From positions 1,736,001-1,800,000 of the forward strand of contig NZ_CP082249.1 in assembly GCF_019879105.1 (NCBI RefSeq): a stretch of 64,000 nt of DNA, given 5' to 3'. Numbering within the stretch: the first letter of the stretch is position 1; each line of letters begins with the position of its first letter. The position numbers and the translations under genes are program-made. This DNA is from Natrinema sp. SYSU A 869. Its GTDB lineage: Archaea > Halobacteriota > Halobacteria > Halobacteriales > Natrialbaceae. Positions 33,583-43,599 of this stretch are shown one piece after another. The notes beneath the pieces were generated by a model, which saw only the letters and a program-made list of their open reading frames with translations, ran no database searches and was not told where the DNA came from.

Positions 33583-34644
33583 TCACAGCTCCGGAAATTC
33601 GATGCCAGTCACGCGAATGATTTCGGCCTCGACGTCCTCGAACAGCGCACCCCACGCACCGATTGAGACGAGTCCGTCGCCGGTCTCGAGGAAGAGCGTC
33701 ACCTGCCCGGCGAGGTCGGTATACGTGGGGTTTCGCGGCGGTTCGAGTTGCCCGCCCCACGTCGCCCGGACGAGGTCACCGCGAATCTCGACTCGCTCGC
33801 CGGTTTCGATCCGGCGGCCGATCACCTGCAGCGTCATCGACGTCCCGTCGCGGAGCAACGACGCGGCATCGTAGACAAACCCTTCGATGCTCACGTAGGT
33901 CGGGGGCTGGTCCCGATCGAGATGGAGTCGTTCGTTCTGTGCCCACAGACACGTCCGGAAGTACCAGTGCAAAATAAAGGAGAGAATCTCGTCACCGATC
34001 GTAATCCCGTAGGAGCGGTCGCTGTGGACGTTTGGAGCGAAGAACGCGTACCGACGATCGACGATCGCCAGGAACGGCCCCGGAATGGGACACCGTCGTA
34101 TCTCGATGACGCCCTCGATGTCGGGAACATCGGCTTCGCCGGCGTCATAGACAGCGATCTGTATCAGAGCGCCGTTCATCGCGGCGGTCTCGATCGTCGT
34201 CCGCAACTCCTCGAGCTGGGATGGCGTGGCGGCTAGCGCGACGGAGACGTTCGACTCGGCGATTGCGTCCCCGGTACTCCTGAGGACCGTTTCGGTCCGC
34301 TTGAGGACGCTGATCCGCGATTCTCTCGGGTCCGGTCGCTCCCAGCGGTCCTCGATTTCGGCGGCGGCGTCCGCGAAGGTTTCGCTCTTCTGACGCAGTC
34401 GGTTGAGGACGTCGACCGGCTCGCGCGGCCGGGCGTGCAACCGGTCGCGCTCGAGGGTCTCCACGAATCCTTCCTCCGCTAACGAGCGGACGACGTCGTA
34501 GATCCGCGAGGACGAGACCGACGACTGCTGGGCAATCTCGGTCACAGGGGCGGTCCCCGACTCGAGGAGCGTCAGGTACGCCTCAGCCTGTTGGCCGGTC
34601 AACCCGGCATCCTCGAGCGCCCGTCGGAGTGTCTCTGTGTTCAT
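33583..34644 (-). CDS. TrmB-family sugar-responsive regulator
   Basis: A 353-residue TrmB-like regulator. The winged HTH is at about residues 3-60 (EDAGLTGQQAEAYLTLLESGTAPVTEIAQQSSVSSSRIYDV). A coiled-coil linker follows, then a phospholipase-D-like middle domain (ISVLKRTETVLRS...) and a C-terminal domain like the sugar-binding region of TrmB (IEGFVYDAASLLRDGTSMTLQVIG). The start MNTETLRRAL was chosen over an upstream Met for its fit to the family. It lies directly downstream of the GH3 glycosidase and Opp transporter genes and is the obvious candidate regulator of that locus. Inverted and direct repeats around its own start hint at autoregulation. Confidence 0.9.
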   Translation of the reverse strand: MNTETLRRALEDAGLTGQQAEAYLTLLESGTAPVTEIAQQSSVSSSRIYDVVRSLAEEGFVETLERDRLHARPREPVDVLNRLRQKSETFADAAAEIEDRWERPDPRESRISVLKRTETVLRSTGDAIAESNVSVALAATPSQLEELRTTIETAAMNGALIQIAVYDAGEADVPDIEGVIEIRRCPIPGPFLAIVDRRYAFFAPNVHSDRSYGITIGDEILSFILHWYFRTCLWAQNERLHLDRDQPPTYVSIEGFVYDAASLLRDGTSMTLQVIGRRIETGERVEIRGDLVRATWGGQLEPPRNPTYTDLAGQVTLFLETGDGLVSIGAWGALFEDVEAEIIRVTGIEFPEL

Positions 34645-34719
34645 ACTTGTCCCTGTATCATGATCGTACAAAAACGTATGTGCAGCCATTAGACAATAAA
34701 ATTACACAATACAGAGACA
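34630..34719. promoter_or_regulatory. Candidate operator repeats at the trmB start
   Basis: TGTCCCTGTAT (34648-34658) and ATACAGAGACA (34709-34719) form a 10-of-11 inverted repeat separated by 50 bp in the trmB promoter. A related direct copy TGTCTCTGTGT (34630-34640) overlaps the first codons. The spacing over the promoter suits autoregulation by looping or by two bound dimers. Whether the TrmB protein itself binds is inferred. The gap 34690-34967 otherwise holds no gene. Confidence 0.4.
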
Positions 34720-34967
34720 TATAACTGCACAAATCACTCCACGGTAGAACGTACTTCTGTCCGATGGTTTCGAAGCGGGCATTCGTTGTTCACTAGCCGA
34801 TACACAAACACGTTGTCAGTATCGATTCGCTCTCTGCAGGGGAACAAAGCGATTCAGCCGCTGAGGGGCGACTTTAGCGCGAGGAGACCGGTGACGCTTG
34901 CGCTGGTAATCCGGCGGTGGCGAGGAACGGGTGGGAGGTCCACCGCGATTCGAACGGCGGTCGTCAG

Positions 34968-37186
34968 TTAGCAGCGCTCGTCGGACCGCTTGACCGTGAC
35001 TGTCGTCGAGAGACCGTCACAGGAGAGTGTGAACGCGCCTGGCTCGACTGCCGTTCGGCCGCGGGAGTCGGTCACGGCGAGTGCGTCGTTCGGAATCGTC
35101 ACCTCGGTGGTCGTCGACTCGTCGGGCTCAAGGCTGACTCGCGCGAAGCCGACGTGCTCGCGGACGGGCCGAACTCGCGAGCTCACGTCGTCTCGCAGGA
35201 AGAAATCGACCGATCGATTCCCCGGCCGATCGCCGACGTTCTCGACGGTGATCGACGCGGTGATCGATTCGGCGGGCCCGATCTGCGATTCCGCGACCGA
35301 CAGGTTCGAACACGCGAACTCGGTGTAGCTCCCGCCGTCGCCGAACGCATAGAGTGGATCGTACGTATCGGGGTGTTCGTCGGCACCGATCGGCGTTGGA
35401 TGCGCGACGTGGTTGAACGTCGACGAGAGATCGCCCGCCGAGCGCGGGACGCTAATCGGCAGCCGACCCGCCGGATCGAAGTCGCCGAACAGCACGTCAG
35501 CGATGGCCTCACCGCCCTCGCTTCCTGGATAGTACGAGTACAACAGCGCATCGGCGTTGTCGGCGGTCCAGGAGAGCGCCAGCGGCCGGCCCGCGATCGC
35601 GACGACCGCGAGCGGCGTCTCGGTCTCGTGGACCGCCTCAAGCAGGTCGCGCTGGGCGGCCGGGAGTTCGAGTCGCGACCGCGTGGGGAAGTCCCCGGTC
35701 GGGCCGACGAGACTCTTCGGGCCGAACTCGTGGTAGTACCAGCCCTCGCCGACGGCGACGACCGCCACGTCCGCGTCCGCCGCTGCATCCGCGACCGCCT
35801 CAAGGTCCCTCGTTCACTGAGCGTCGCTCCCTGCTCGTATTGGACCGTCGTCTCGTCGCCGGCGCGGCCCGCGATCCCCTCGAGCACCGTCGTCCCCGAG
35901 TCCGGATCGGGATCCTGCACGCTCCAGCCGCCGTACTGGTTGCACAGGGAGTCGGCGTTCGGCCCCGCGACGAGAATCGAATCGAGGTCGTCGGCCAGCG
36001 GAAGCACGCCGCCGTTCTCGAGGAGGGTCTGTGACTCGCGGGCCGCCTGGAGTGCGGCCCGCCGGTGGGCCGACGCGCCGACCGTCGTCCGAACCCGCTC
36101 GACGTCGACGTAGGGGTCCTCGAAGAGGCCGAGCGACGCCTTCAGCTCGAGGATTCGGGAGACCGCGTCGTCGATGCGCGCTTCGGAGAGGTCACCGGCC
36201 TCGACGAGGTCCCGAATGTGGGCGGTGTACTCGTCGCGGCCGATCGAGATCAGGTCGAGCCCCGCGTCAACGGCCGTTCGCGCCGAATCCCGCTGCGACG
36301 CCGTCACGCGGTGGTCCTCGTGGAGATGGTCGATCCCGCCCCAGTCCGAGGCGACGGCACCGTTGAACCCGAGCCGTTCGCGCAGGAGTTCGATGAGGTA
36401 CCGCCGGGAACCGTGGGCCGGCTCGCCGTCGATCGAGTTGTAACACGGCATCACGACCGACGCCCCGGCGTCGATGGCCCGGGCGAACGGCGGGACGAAC
36501 AGCCGGTGGATCGTGCTCGCCGAGCGATCCACCGCCGCGGCGTCCTCGCCGCCCGCGGGGTCGCCGTAGGCGGGGAAGTGTTTCGCCGTCGCGGCGACCC
36601 GCGGGCCGTCCGCCTCCGACTCGAGTCCGCGAACGGTCGCGCCGGCGAACGCGCCACAGAGCAGCGGGCTCTCGCCGAAGGTCTCGAAGGTGCGGCCCCA
36701 GCGCGGATCGCGAGCCACGTCGCAGGTTGGGCCGTAGTTCAGATTTGCACCCGTTGCACGCATCTCCGCAGCTGTGATCTCGCCGGCCAGACGCGCGTTC
36801 GCCGGGTTTCGGGTCGCTGCGACGCCCAGACCGTGAGGGAACACCGTCGCCCCGTCGACGTACGCGTGGCCGTGGACGGCGTCGACGGGGAGCAACAACG
36901 GGATTCCGTGGTGCGTCTCCTCTATCGCGACTCGCTGTAATCGGTTGGCGATCTCGGCGACTCGTCGGGGGTCGCGATGCGGGGAAATACCGATCCCGAA
37001 TGCCGCGATCGTCCCGACGCCCTCATCGCGTACGAGCGCCGCCGTGTCGTCGACGCTCAGTTCGGTATCACCCATCGATCCGACGTACGCCCCGACGAGC
37101 TGACCAACCTTCTCGGTCAGCGTCAGGCTCTCGGGATCGGGTATCGGACAGTCGTCGCTCTCGGAAGGTCGTTCTCGACCAGTCAT
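34968..37186 (-). pseudogene. Glycoside hydrolase family 3 beta-glucosidase, single-base frameshift
   Basis: Two overlapping frames together make one 739-residue GH3 enzyme. Upstream frame: LTLTEKVGQLVG, the barrel motifs ARDPRWGRTFETFGESP and KHFPAYG, and VASDWGGID with the nucleophile Asp. Downstream frame: the second alpha/beta domain (VAVVAVGEGWYYHEFG; RPLALSW; GSEGGEAIADVLFGDFDPAGRLPISVPRS) and a fibronectin-III-like end. The switch falls at the G3 run of 35807-35809 (minus strand); one added G gives SERGDLEAVADAAADADVAVV and an intact frame of 740 codons. No signal peptide is present, so it would hydrolyse imported beta-glucosides or xylo-oligosaccharides inside the cell. The start is MTGRERPSE, about 30 nt after an attttaaga box. 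Confidence 0.88.
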
Positions 37187-37275
37187 TCCTTCGTTTAATT
37201 GGTTCGACACCTCTTAAAATTAGGTGCTCGAGAGAAGGGACGACGCGAGTCGAATCGAACGGCGACGGAGAGCGG

Positions 37276-38381
37276 TCAGTCCGTAGACTGGGATGGAGAC
37301 TGGGACCCACCGTCGCTCGGGTCGCCGTCGTCGGCCAGCGGCGGCGTCGACCAGTACTCGTGGTCGGAGACCTCACGGAAGCACGCTACCTCGTGGTCGT
37401 CCCCAGATGGACGGAGTCTGGGTCGGTGCGCCGGCATGCCTCGCGGGCCTCGGGACACCGTGTGTGGAACCGACAGCCGCTTGGCGGATCCGTCGGATCT
37501 GGAATGTCGATCGTTCGAACGGGCGGCTCCGCGGCGTCGGTGCCGGCGTGGAGGTCCGGCGTCGCCCACCTGAGCACCTTCGTGTAGGGGTGTTTCGGGT
37601 CGTTGATCACCCGTTCGGCGGGACCGATCTCGACCAGTTGGCCGAGGTACATCACGCCGATCCGACCGCTGGCGTGGGACGCCAGATACCGCGCGTTCGA
37701 GAGGTCATGCGAGACGAACACGAACGACGTATCGAACTGTCCCTGCAACTCGAGCAGCAGGTCCATCATCTCGACGCGCAGGGAGACGTCCAGCGCCGAG
37801 ATGGCCTCGTCAGCCAAGATCAGATCTGGATCCATCAACAGCGCACGGACGAGCGCGACGCGCTGTTGCTCGCCGCCCGAGAGCTGGTGGGGGTAGCGGC
37901 CGGCGTAGTCGCTCGGCGGCGTCATCCCGACGCGCTCGAGCATCGAGAGCACCTCTCGGCGGCGGTCACCGGCGCTCATGTCGGCCTGCCAGCGTTTGAG
38001 CGGGGCCTCGAGGATCTTCAGCACCCGGCGGTTCGGGTTGAGTGCGCTCCCGGGGTCCTGATGGATGATCTGGAGCGCGCGGCGGATCTCGTCGTGGGGA
38101 ATCGTCACATCACCGCGGCCGTCCTTCGTGTCCCAGACGTCCTGTCCGCGATACCGGACGCTACCGCCGGTCGGCCGCTGGAGTCCGATCGCCGTCTTTC
38201 CGAGCGTGGTCTTCCCGCAGCCCGACTCCCCGACGAGGGCGACGACGTCGTTTTCCCCGATATCCAGCGAGACGCCGTCGACGGCTCTGACGGTCTCCGG
38301 ATCGCTGAACTCGAGCAGCCCCTGACTCTCCTCGAAGTGGACCTCGCACTCCTCGAGCGAGACAAGCGGCTCCCCGGTCAT
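37276..38381 (-). pseudogene. oppF: Oligopeptide/oligosaccharide ABC transporter ATPase OppF, C-terminal frameshift
   Basis: An Opp/Dpp-type ATPase with Walker A GESGCGKTTL (residues 51-60), signature LSGGEQQR and Walker B ILADEAISALD. The C-terminal oligopeptide/dipeptide region holds the cysteine motif GCRFHTRCPEA. As read, it stops at TAG 37386 after DSVHLGTTTR. One added G in the G4 run at 37401-37404 restores LGDDHEVACFREVSDHEYW and a stop at 37276, giving 368 residues. Even the short version keeps the full ATPase core, so it may function. The ATG overlaps the oppD stop as ATGA, showing translational coupling in the operon. Confidence 0.88.
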
Positions 38382-39517
38382 CGCTGCTCCTCCGTGACCG
38401 ACGCCTGCGGATCCCCGTCCGCTGCGTCGACAGTGAACGGTACCTCGTCGGCCGCGTCCTGCCAGTGGAAGCACGCGGTCTCGTGGTCCTCACTGGCCTG
38501 CTGGAAGGCCGGGTCGTCGGCGACGCAGGTCTCGTCGGCGAGGGGACAGCGCGGATGATAGGAACAACCCGCGGGGACGTCGACCGGGTCTGGGGCCGAG
38601 CCCTCGATCGGTCGCATCTCGGAAAGCGGCGCGTCGAGGTTCGGCGTCGCGTTCAGCAGGGCCCGCGTGTAGGGGTGCGCGGCGCGGTGTAAGATCTCCT
38701 CGGTCGGGCCGAGTTCAATCAGTTCGAAGGCGTACAAGACGGCGATCCGGTCGGCCAGTTCGGCGACCAGCGGCAGATCGTGCGTGATGAACACCATCGT
38801 CAGATCGTACTTCTCCTGGAGGGCCTCGAGCAAGGAGAGGATCGAGCGCTGCATCAGCAGGTCCAGCGCCGCCGTCGGCTCGTCCATCACGAGCACTGCC
38901 GGCTCGAGGACGAGCGAGAGCGCGATCAGCGCCCGCTGTTGCATGCCGCCGCTGAGTTCGTGCGGGTAGGAATCGAGGACGCGTTCGGGCTCGAGGTAGA
39001 GGTCCGAGAGGAGTTCGCGGGCGCGATCCATTCCGGCCTCGACGTCGTACTCGTGGGCCTCGAGCGTCTCCTCGAAGTGCTTGCGGACCCCCATAGTCGG
39101 GTTGAACGAACTCATTGCGCCCTGGAACACCATGGAGATTTCCTCCCAGCGCAGTCCCTTCAGCGCTCGATCGCTGAGTTCGAGGACGTCGACGGGCTCG
39201 CTATCCTCGGGATAGTAGGTGATTTCGCCTGACAGGACGCCGGGGTCGACCACCGCGTCCAGCATCGACGAGGCAAGCATCGACTTGCCGCTGCCGCTCT
39301 CGCCGACGACGCCGATGATCTCGCCGCGCCGAACGTCGAGGTCGACGTCGTCCAGCACGCGAGAGACACCGCGATCCATCTCGAAGGCGACCTCGGCGTC
39401 CCGTATCTCGAGGATTCGGTCGGTCGCGCCGTCCGCATCGCGCGTTCGATCGGTCGTACTGTCTGTACCGCGTGTCGTCGTCTGCGTGTACGTGGGTTGG
39501 GTGTCTCGTTCAGTCAT
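38378..39517 (-). CDS. oppD: Opp/Dpp-type ABC transporter ATPase OppD
   Basis: A 379-residue ATPase. After a Thr-rich 30-residue tail come Walker A GESGSGKSM (residues 72-80), the Q-loop SMVFQGAMSSFNP, signature LSGGMQQR, Walker B VLVMDEPTAALD and the H-loop FITHDL. The C-terminal extension with CSYHPRCPLADETC is typical of oligopeptide/dipeptide transporter ATPases, where cysteines may bind a cluster. It pairs with OppF to power the OppB/OppC permeases. It begins 3 bp after the restored oppC stop. Confidence 0.95.
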   Translation of the reverse strand: MTERDTQPTYTQTTTRGTDSTTDRTRDADGATDRILEIRDAEVAFEMDRGVSRVLDDVDLDVRRGEIIGVVGESGSGKSMLASSMLDAVVDPGVLSGEITYYPEDSEPVDVLELSDRALKGLRWEEISMVFQGAMSSFNPTMGVRKHFEETLEAHEYDVEAGMDRARELLSDLYLEPERVLDSYPHELSGGMQQRALIALSLVLEPAVLVMDEPTAALDLLMQRSILSLLEALQEKYDLTMVFITHDLPLVAELADRIAVLYAFELIELGPTEEILHRAAHPYTRALLNATPNLDAPLSEMRPIEGSAPDPVDVPAGCSYHPRCPLADETCVADDPAFQQASEDHETACFHWQDAADEVPFTVDAADGDPQASVTEEQR

Positions 39518-39520
39518 TGC

Positions 39521-40701
39521 TTATACCGGTGGGTTGACCTCGTGGTCGGTATCGTCTTCCTGGATCGTCTCGCCCTCGTGGCGGGTACGGACCCGCGGGT
39601 TGAACAGGCGGTCGGTCCCTGTGAGAGGAGGATCAGCGCCATCGACAACACGATGATCGGGAGCATCGGGAAGAGAATCATATACGACTTACCCGAGACG
39701 GACAGGGCGTTGTTGACGTTGTACGCCCAGTCGAGCATCACGCCCCAGTTCTCGGCCGTACTGCCGCCGAGTAGCCCCAGATAGTACAGCGCGATGCTGT
39801 CGTAGACGACCCGGCGAGCCGCGTAGACGAAGTTGACCGTCACGTACGGCATCAGGTTCGGTAGGATGTCCTTCCGGATGATCTGTGGGGACGAGATCCC
39901 CATTGTGCGCGACGCCTCGACGTAGGACTTCTCGCGCAGGGACAGCACCTGCGAGTGGATCGTCCGCGCGAGCCCCGCCCAGACGTTGACCGTGATGAGG
40001 ATCCCGATCACGTACGGCGAAGAGGGCTGAATGATCGCCACGAGCACGACGACCAGCGGCAGGCCGGGGATCGACATCGCGACGTCGACGATCGTGTTCA
40101 GCACCGACTCGACGGTACCGCCCTTGTATCCCGAAACCGTCCCGACAACAGTCGCCATGGCCGTCGAGAAGACCCCGCCGGCGAGGATCATCTGGAGCAT
40201 TCCGGGTGTCGCCCAGAGCAGCCCCGAGAGGATCCCGACGCCGTTGTCGAAGGTCCCCAGCGGGTAGCGCCAGTCCTGAAACGGTCTGACCCCCACCTGA
40301 TCTTGCTCCAATGAGACCGGGCTCTGCGGTGCCTCGAGTTGCCAGGGCGAGCCGAGGAGTCGGAGCACGTCGTTCAACACGGTGTACCTCAGCTGGTGGA
40401 GCCAGACGAGGATTGCCGTCGCGACGAAGGTCGTGAGGAGGATCAACGCGACCTTCGTTCGCCAATCGGACCACGCCACTTTGAACGGGGCGACGACCGA
40501 CTCCTCGAGTAGCTCGCGTGCCTGCTGACGGCGGGTAATCTCCGTGAATTCCGACTCGCCGAACATTCCGGTGGTCCCGCCGTCAGTACGCGGGCCATCG
40601 TCTGTGTGAGAGTCGCCGTGGCTCCCATCACTTCGGGGGCCGTCGTCCGTCCGGCAATCGTCGTCGGTGTGGGTATCGTCCTCAGTACGCTTCACCGTCA
40701 T
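39521..40701 (-). pseudogene. oppC: ABC transporter permease OppC, C-terminal frameshift
   Basis: A BPD-type permease with about six membrane helices and the EAA-like loop EASRTMGISSPQIIRKDILPNLMP that contacts the ATPase. The N-terminal 45 residues are Asp/Gly/Thr-rich. As read, the last residues shift at SQGPTACSTRG. One added G in the G3 run at 39617-39619 gives SQGTDRLFNPRVRTRHEGE and a TAA at 39521-39523, for 393 residues. The lesion lies after the last helix, so the membrane part would survive either way. The start overlaps the oppB 3' end by 20 bp. Confidence 0.88.
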
Positions 40702-41698
40702 CACCCGATTTGATCCGTGGATCTAGCATGCTGTACGTGATATCAGCGACGAACGTCGCGATCACGACGCAGATCGTGATCACGATGAACGTCCCCATCA
40801 TCAGCGGGACGTCGTTGTCGTTGATCGCCTCGAACATCCAGTAGCCGACGCCGTGGTACTGGAAGATCTGTTCCAGCACGACCGACGACCCCAGCATGAA
40901 CCCGATCGAGAGGAGCAGGCTGGTGTAGAGCGGCAACACGGCGTTACGTCCGACATAGCGAAGCGCGATCCGCCGCGAGGGCAGGCCGCGGAGTTCGGCG
41001 ACCCGGACGTAGTCCTCGCCGAGCGTCTGGATGCTGTTGCCCCGCATCGAGAGGGCGAGCAGTCCGTAGCCGGTGATAATATACGACAGGGCCGGTAGCG
41101 TCGCGTGTCTGAGCGCACCCGTGACGAACTCGAGGGTGAGGCCGGGGTCGACCCGTGGTGGCTGCCGCCCGCGCGGCGGGAACAGGTCGAGGATCGGTGC
41201 GTCGCTGTGGCCGACCCAGAGGATCAACAGAAACGCAGCGACGAAGTAGGGAATCGAGGTCGTGATGATGCCGACGATCGTGTTCGCCAGATCGAACGTC
41301 GATCCCTCCCGGTAGGCCATGATCGCGCCGAGAGCCAGGGAGATCGAGAACATGCCCAGCGTCGCGAGCGACATCACGAGCAGCGTCCACGGGACGGCCT
41401 CGGCGAGCGTCGTACTGACGTCTTGGCCGGCCACGAACGAGTAGCCCAGATTTCCGTCGAGCAGTTCCGACATGTACGTCACGTACGCCTCGGTCACCGA
41501 CGCGTCCGGGTCGAACATGAGGCGGCTCTCGATCGATTGACGCACGACTTCCGGGTCGATGTTGCTGTTCTGGACGATCCGATCAACCATGTGATCGACG
41601 AGCGATCCTGGAACGCTCCAGGCCAGCCCGAACGCGATCGTGACGACCGCCCAGAGCGTGAACAGTGCTTGTCCGGTCCGCTTGATGTACCAGTTCAT
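40682..41698 (-). CDS. oppB: ABC transporter permease OppB
   Basis: A 338-residue permease starting MNWYIKRTGQALFTLWAVVTIAFGL, with six membrane helices and the long periplasmic-side loop after helix one typical of OppB/DppB. The cytoplasmic coupling loop is DYVRVAELRGLPSRRIALRYVGRNAVLP. It is followed by SSVVLEQIFQYHGVGYWMFEAI, a segment conserved in this family. It forms the translocation channel with OppC. An upstream in-frame start would overlap the oppA coding end and was not used. It lies 23 bp after oppA. Confidence 0.94.
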   Translation of the reverse strand: MNWYIKRTGQALFTLWAVVTIAFGLAWSVPGSLVDHMVDRIVQNSNIDPEVVRQSIESRLMFDPDASVTEAYVTYMSELLDGNLGYSFVAGQDVSTTLAEAVPWTLLVMSLATLGMFSISLALGAIMAYREGSTFDLANTIVGIITTSIPYFVAAFLLILWVGHSDAPILDLFPPRGRQPPRVDPGLTLEFVTGALRHATLPALSYIITGYGLLALSMRGNSIQTLGEDYVRVAELRGLPSRRIALRYVGRNAVLPLYTSLLLSIGFMLGSSVVLEQIFQYHGVGYWMFEAINDNDVPLMMGTFIVITICVVIATFVADITYSMLDPRIKSGDDGEAY

Positions 41699-41721
41699 AG
41701 CAAAAACAATGTGCGATCCGG

Positions 41722-43434
41722 TCAGTCGTCGAACTTCAACAGCCCGGGCGAATCGTATCCCTCGAGGCTCTCGTCGATCTTGGGGAGCCACCACATCGGC
41801 CAGTAGGAGTAGAAGTGGGAAATGTCGTCATCGGGAATCTCGAATCGGGCACCGTTGACGAACGACTGCTCGTACTTCTCCATGATGTAGACGCAGGGAA
41901 CGTCCTCGTTGACGACTCGGGCCAGCCGCTCGACGATTGCCTCTTGTTCGGCCTCGTCGGTGGTCGTCGCGAGTGCCTGCAGGTCCGACTCGACGTCGAT
42001 CGTCTCCCCGTCGATCTCGACCTCGGTCGGGTAGTTGGCGAAGTGGCTCTCGGTGTCGCGCAGCCGATTCCGGAGGATGTAGTCGAGCGAGAAGTACGGA
42101 TGGTTCATGCGGGGTGCGCCGCCCTCCGTGTGCTGGTCGATGAAGACCTCGGGGCCGGAGCCCACGTAGCTCCCGGGACCCTCGGACCGGGGATCACCGG
42201 ACGCGTCCCAGCCGGTCTGGTTGAGATGGTCAACGACGGTCTGGGCGGCGTTCGCCCAGTCGGACCAGGTCTGTGGATAGGTCAGTTCGACACTGATCTC
42301 ACCCATCTCGTAGCCGGCCTCGTTGAGCAGTTCTTCGGCCCGCTCCGGGTCGTGGTCGTAGACGGTGAAGCCCTCGGGTTCGGTGGATCCAAGCCAGTTC
42401 TCGACGCTCGCCCACGTGAGCCCGGTCGGCGCGGGATGGTGGCTGATCTTCGTGCTCTCGCCGACGCTCCTAATGACCGACTCGCGGTCGATCGAGTGGT
42501 AAAACGCCTGTCTGACCGCCCGCTGGTCCCAGGGTTCGACGTCGTGATCGAACCAGATTGCCATGCCGAAACCGCCCGGAACTTGGAACTCGTGGACGTC
42601 GTCGGGGAACTCCTCGAGGACGTCCGGCGGGGTAAACAGGCTGTGTTGCCCGTCGGTCTCGTTGTTGATCAGCGACTCGTGGGCAGCGTTGTTGCCGTCT
42701 CGGAACTCGACCCGGTAGCCGTCCCAGTTGTAGCGATCCGCTAGATGGTGATCGGCGTAGTCCTCGAGGCCGTCTCGAGGTTCGGTCTGGGAGTAGGTGT
42801 CGTTGTGTTCCGTCAACGCGAGCGGCCCCGACGGATCGGGGGTTTCGATATCGACGCCTGCGGGGTCGTCCTCCCAGTTCTCATCCTCGAAGTCGTCCGG
42901 CGAGTAGGCGGCTAATTCGCCCAGCAGCGCGTAATCGACGAGATCCGTGTTCGTTCCCTCGGGATAGGAGACCGTCAACTCGTAGTCGCCGGTCGCCTCG
43001 GCGTCGTCGATGAACTGCCAGATCGGCTGGTCCGCCGCCTCGAAGACCTCGAGTTGGAAGACGAGGTCGTCTGCGGTAACGTCGTCACCGTTGCCCCAGG
43101 TGAACTCCTCGGAGAGGGACAGCGCCATCTCCCCGTTGTCGTGATTCCACTCCTGAATGAGATGCGGGTGAAACTCGTCGTCCTCGATCAGGTACTGGGT
43201 CCACTGGGCGTACAGACCGAACTGGTCGTGTGGGATCTCCCAGCCGACGAGGAGGTTCCAGTGGTAGTTGCTGGCGGGAAAATCAGTCTGAGTGGCGAGG
43301 AACCAGTTGCCGTCGTCGGTGCCGCCACCGAGACAGCCGGCGACCGCGGCAACCCCCGTCACACCAGCGAACGATACGAATTCGCGGCGGGATACTATAT
43401 CGCTATAGCCCCCACTTGTTGGACTGGCGACCAT
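41722..43434 (-). CDS. oppA: ABC transporter substrate-binding lipoprotein OppA
   Basis: A 570-residue solute-binding protein of family 5 (SBP_bac_5). The N-terminus has SRREFVSFAGVTGVAAVAGC: a Tat twin-arginine motif and lipobox Cys, so it is exported folded and anchored to the outer face of the membrane. The mature domain contains DVTADDLVFQLEV and WDQRAVRQAFYHSIDRESVI, both family landmarks. In archaea this family carries oligopeptides but also oligosaccharides such as cellobiose (Cbt of Pyrococcus). With a GH3 glycosidase and TrmB regulator in the locus, a beta-linked oligosaccharide is the better guess. It is the first gene of oppABCDF, with an operator-like repeat over its promoter. Confidence 0.92.
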   Translation of the reverse strand: MVASPTSGGYSDIVSRREFVSFAGVTGVAAVAGCLGGGTDDGNWFLATQTDFPASNYHWNLLVGWEIPHDQFGLYAQWTQYLIEDDEFHPHLIQEWNHDNGEMALSLSEEFTWGNGDDVTADDLVFQLEVFEAADQPIWQFIDDAEATGDYELTVSYPEGTNTDLVDYALLGELAAYSPDDFEDENWEDDPAGVDIETPDPSGPLALTEHNDTYSQTEPRDGLEDYADHHLADRYNWDGYRVEFRDGNNAAHESLINNETDGQHSLFTPPDVLEEFPDDVHEFQVPGGFGMAIWFDHDVEPWDQRAVRQAFYHSIDRESVIRSVGESTKISHHPAPTGLTWASVENWLGSTEPEGFTVYDHDPERAEELLNEAGYEMGEISVELTYPQTWSDWANAAQTVVDHLNQTGWDASGDPRSEGPGSYVGSGPEVFIDQHTEGGAPRMNHPYFSLDYILRNRLRDTESHFANYPTEVEIDGETIDVESDLQALATTTDEAEQEAIVERLARVVNEDVPCVYIMEKYEQSFVNGARFEIPDDDISHFYSYWPMWWLPKIDESLEGYDSPGLLKFDD

Positions 43435-43534
43435 ACATCCCTAGTCAATGACGCACATACATAAGTGTAGGGATGTATTTAATGTGAACTAGCAACCGGA
43501 GTAAATATACGTTCTGGGAGGGAAAATACATCCC
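43433..43534. promoter_or_regulatory. Inverted-repeat operator over the oppA promoter
   Basis: ATACATCCCTA (43433-43443) and TAGGGATGTAT (43468-43478) form a perfect 11-bp inverted repeat 24 bp apart. The first arm overlaps the oppA start codon. The second abuts the TATA-like TTATGTAT (minus strand, about 43457-43464), which is centred about 27 nt upstream of that ATG. A third half-site ATACATCCC lies at 43526-43534. Bound arms would flank the core promoter, the geometry of a repressor. The local TrmB is the prime candidate; this is inference. Confidence 0.6.
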
Positions 43535-43599
43535 GGAGTGATTATGCTGGGAATCCGCGATCCGAACGACGAGAGCACCGAACGACAGAAGATGCGATT

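Noticed and set aside
34917-36113. A long plus-strand frame opposite the GH3 gene
   Set aside because: The minus strand encodes conserved GH3 motifs; the opposite frame is a codon-bias shadow.
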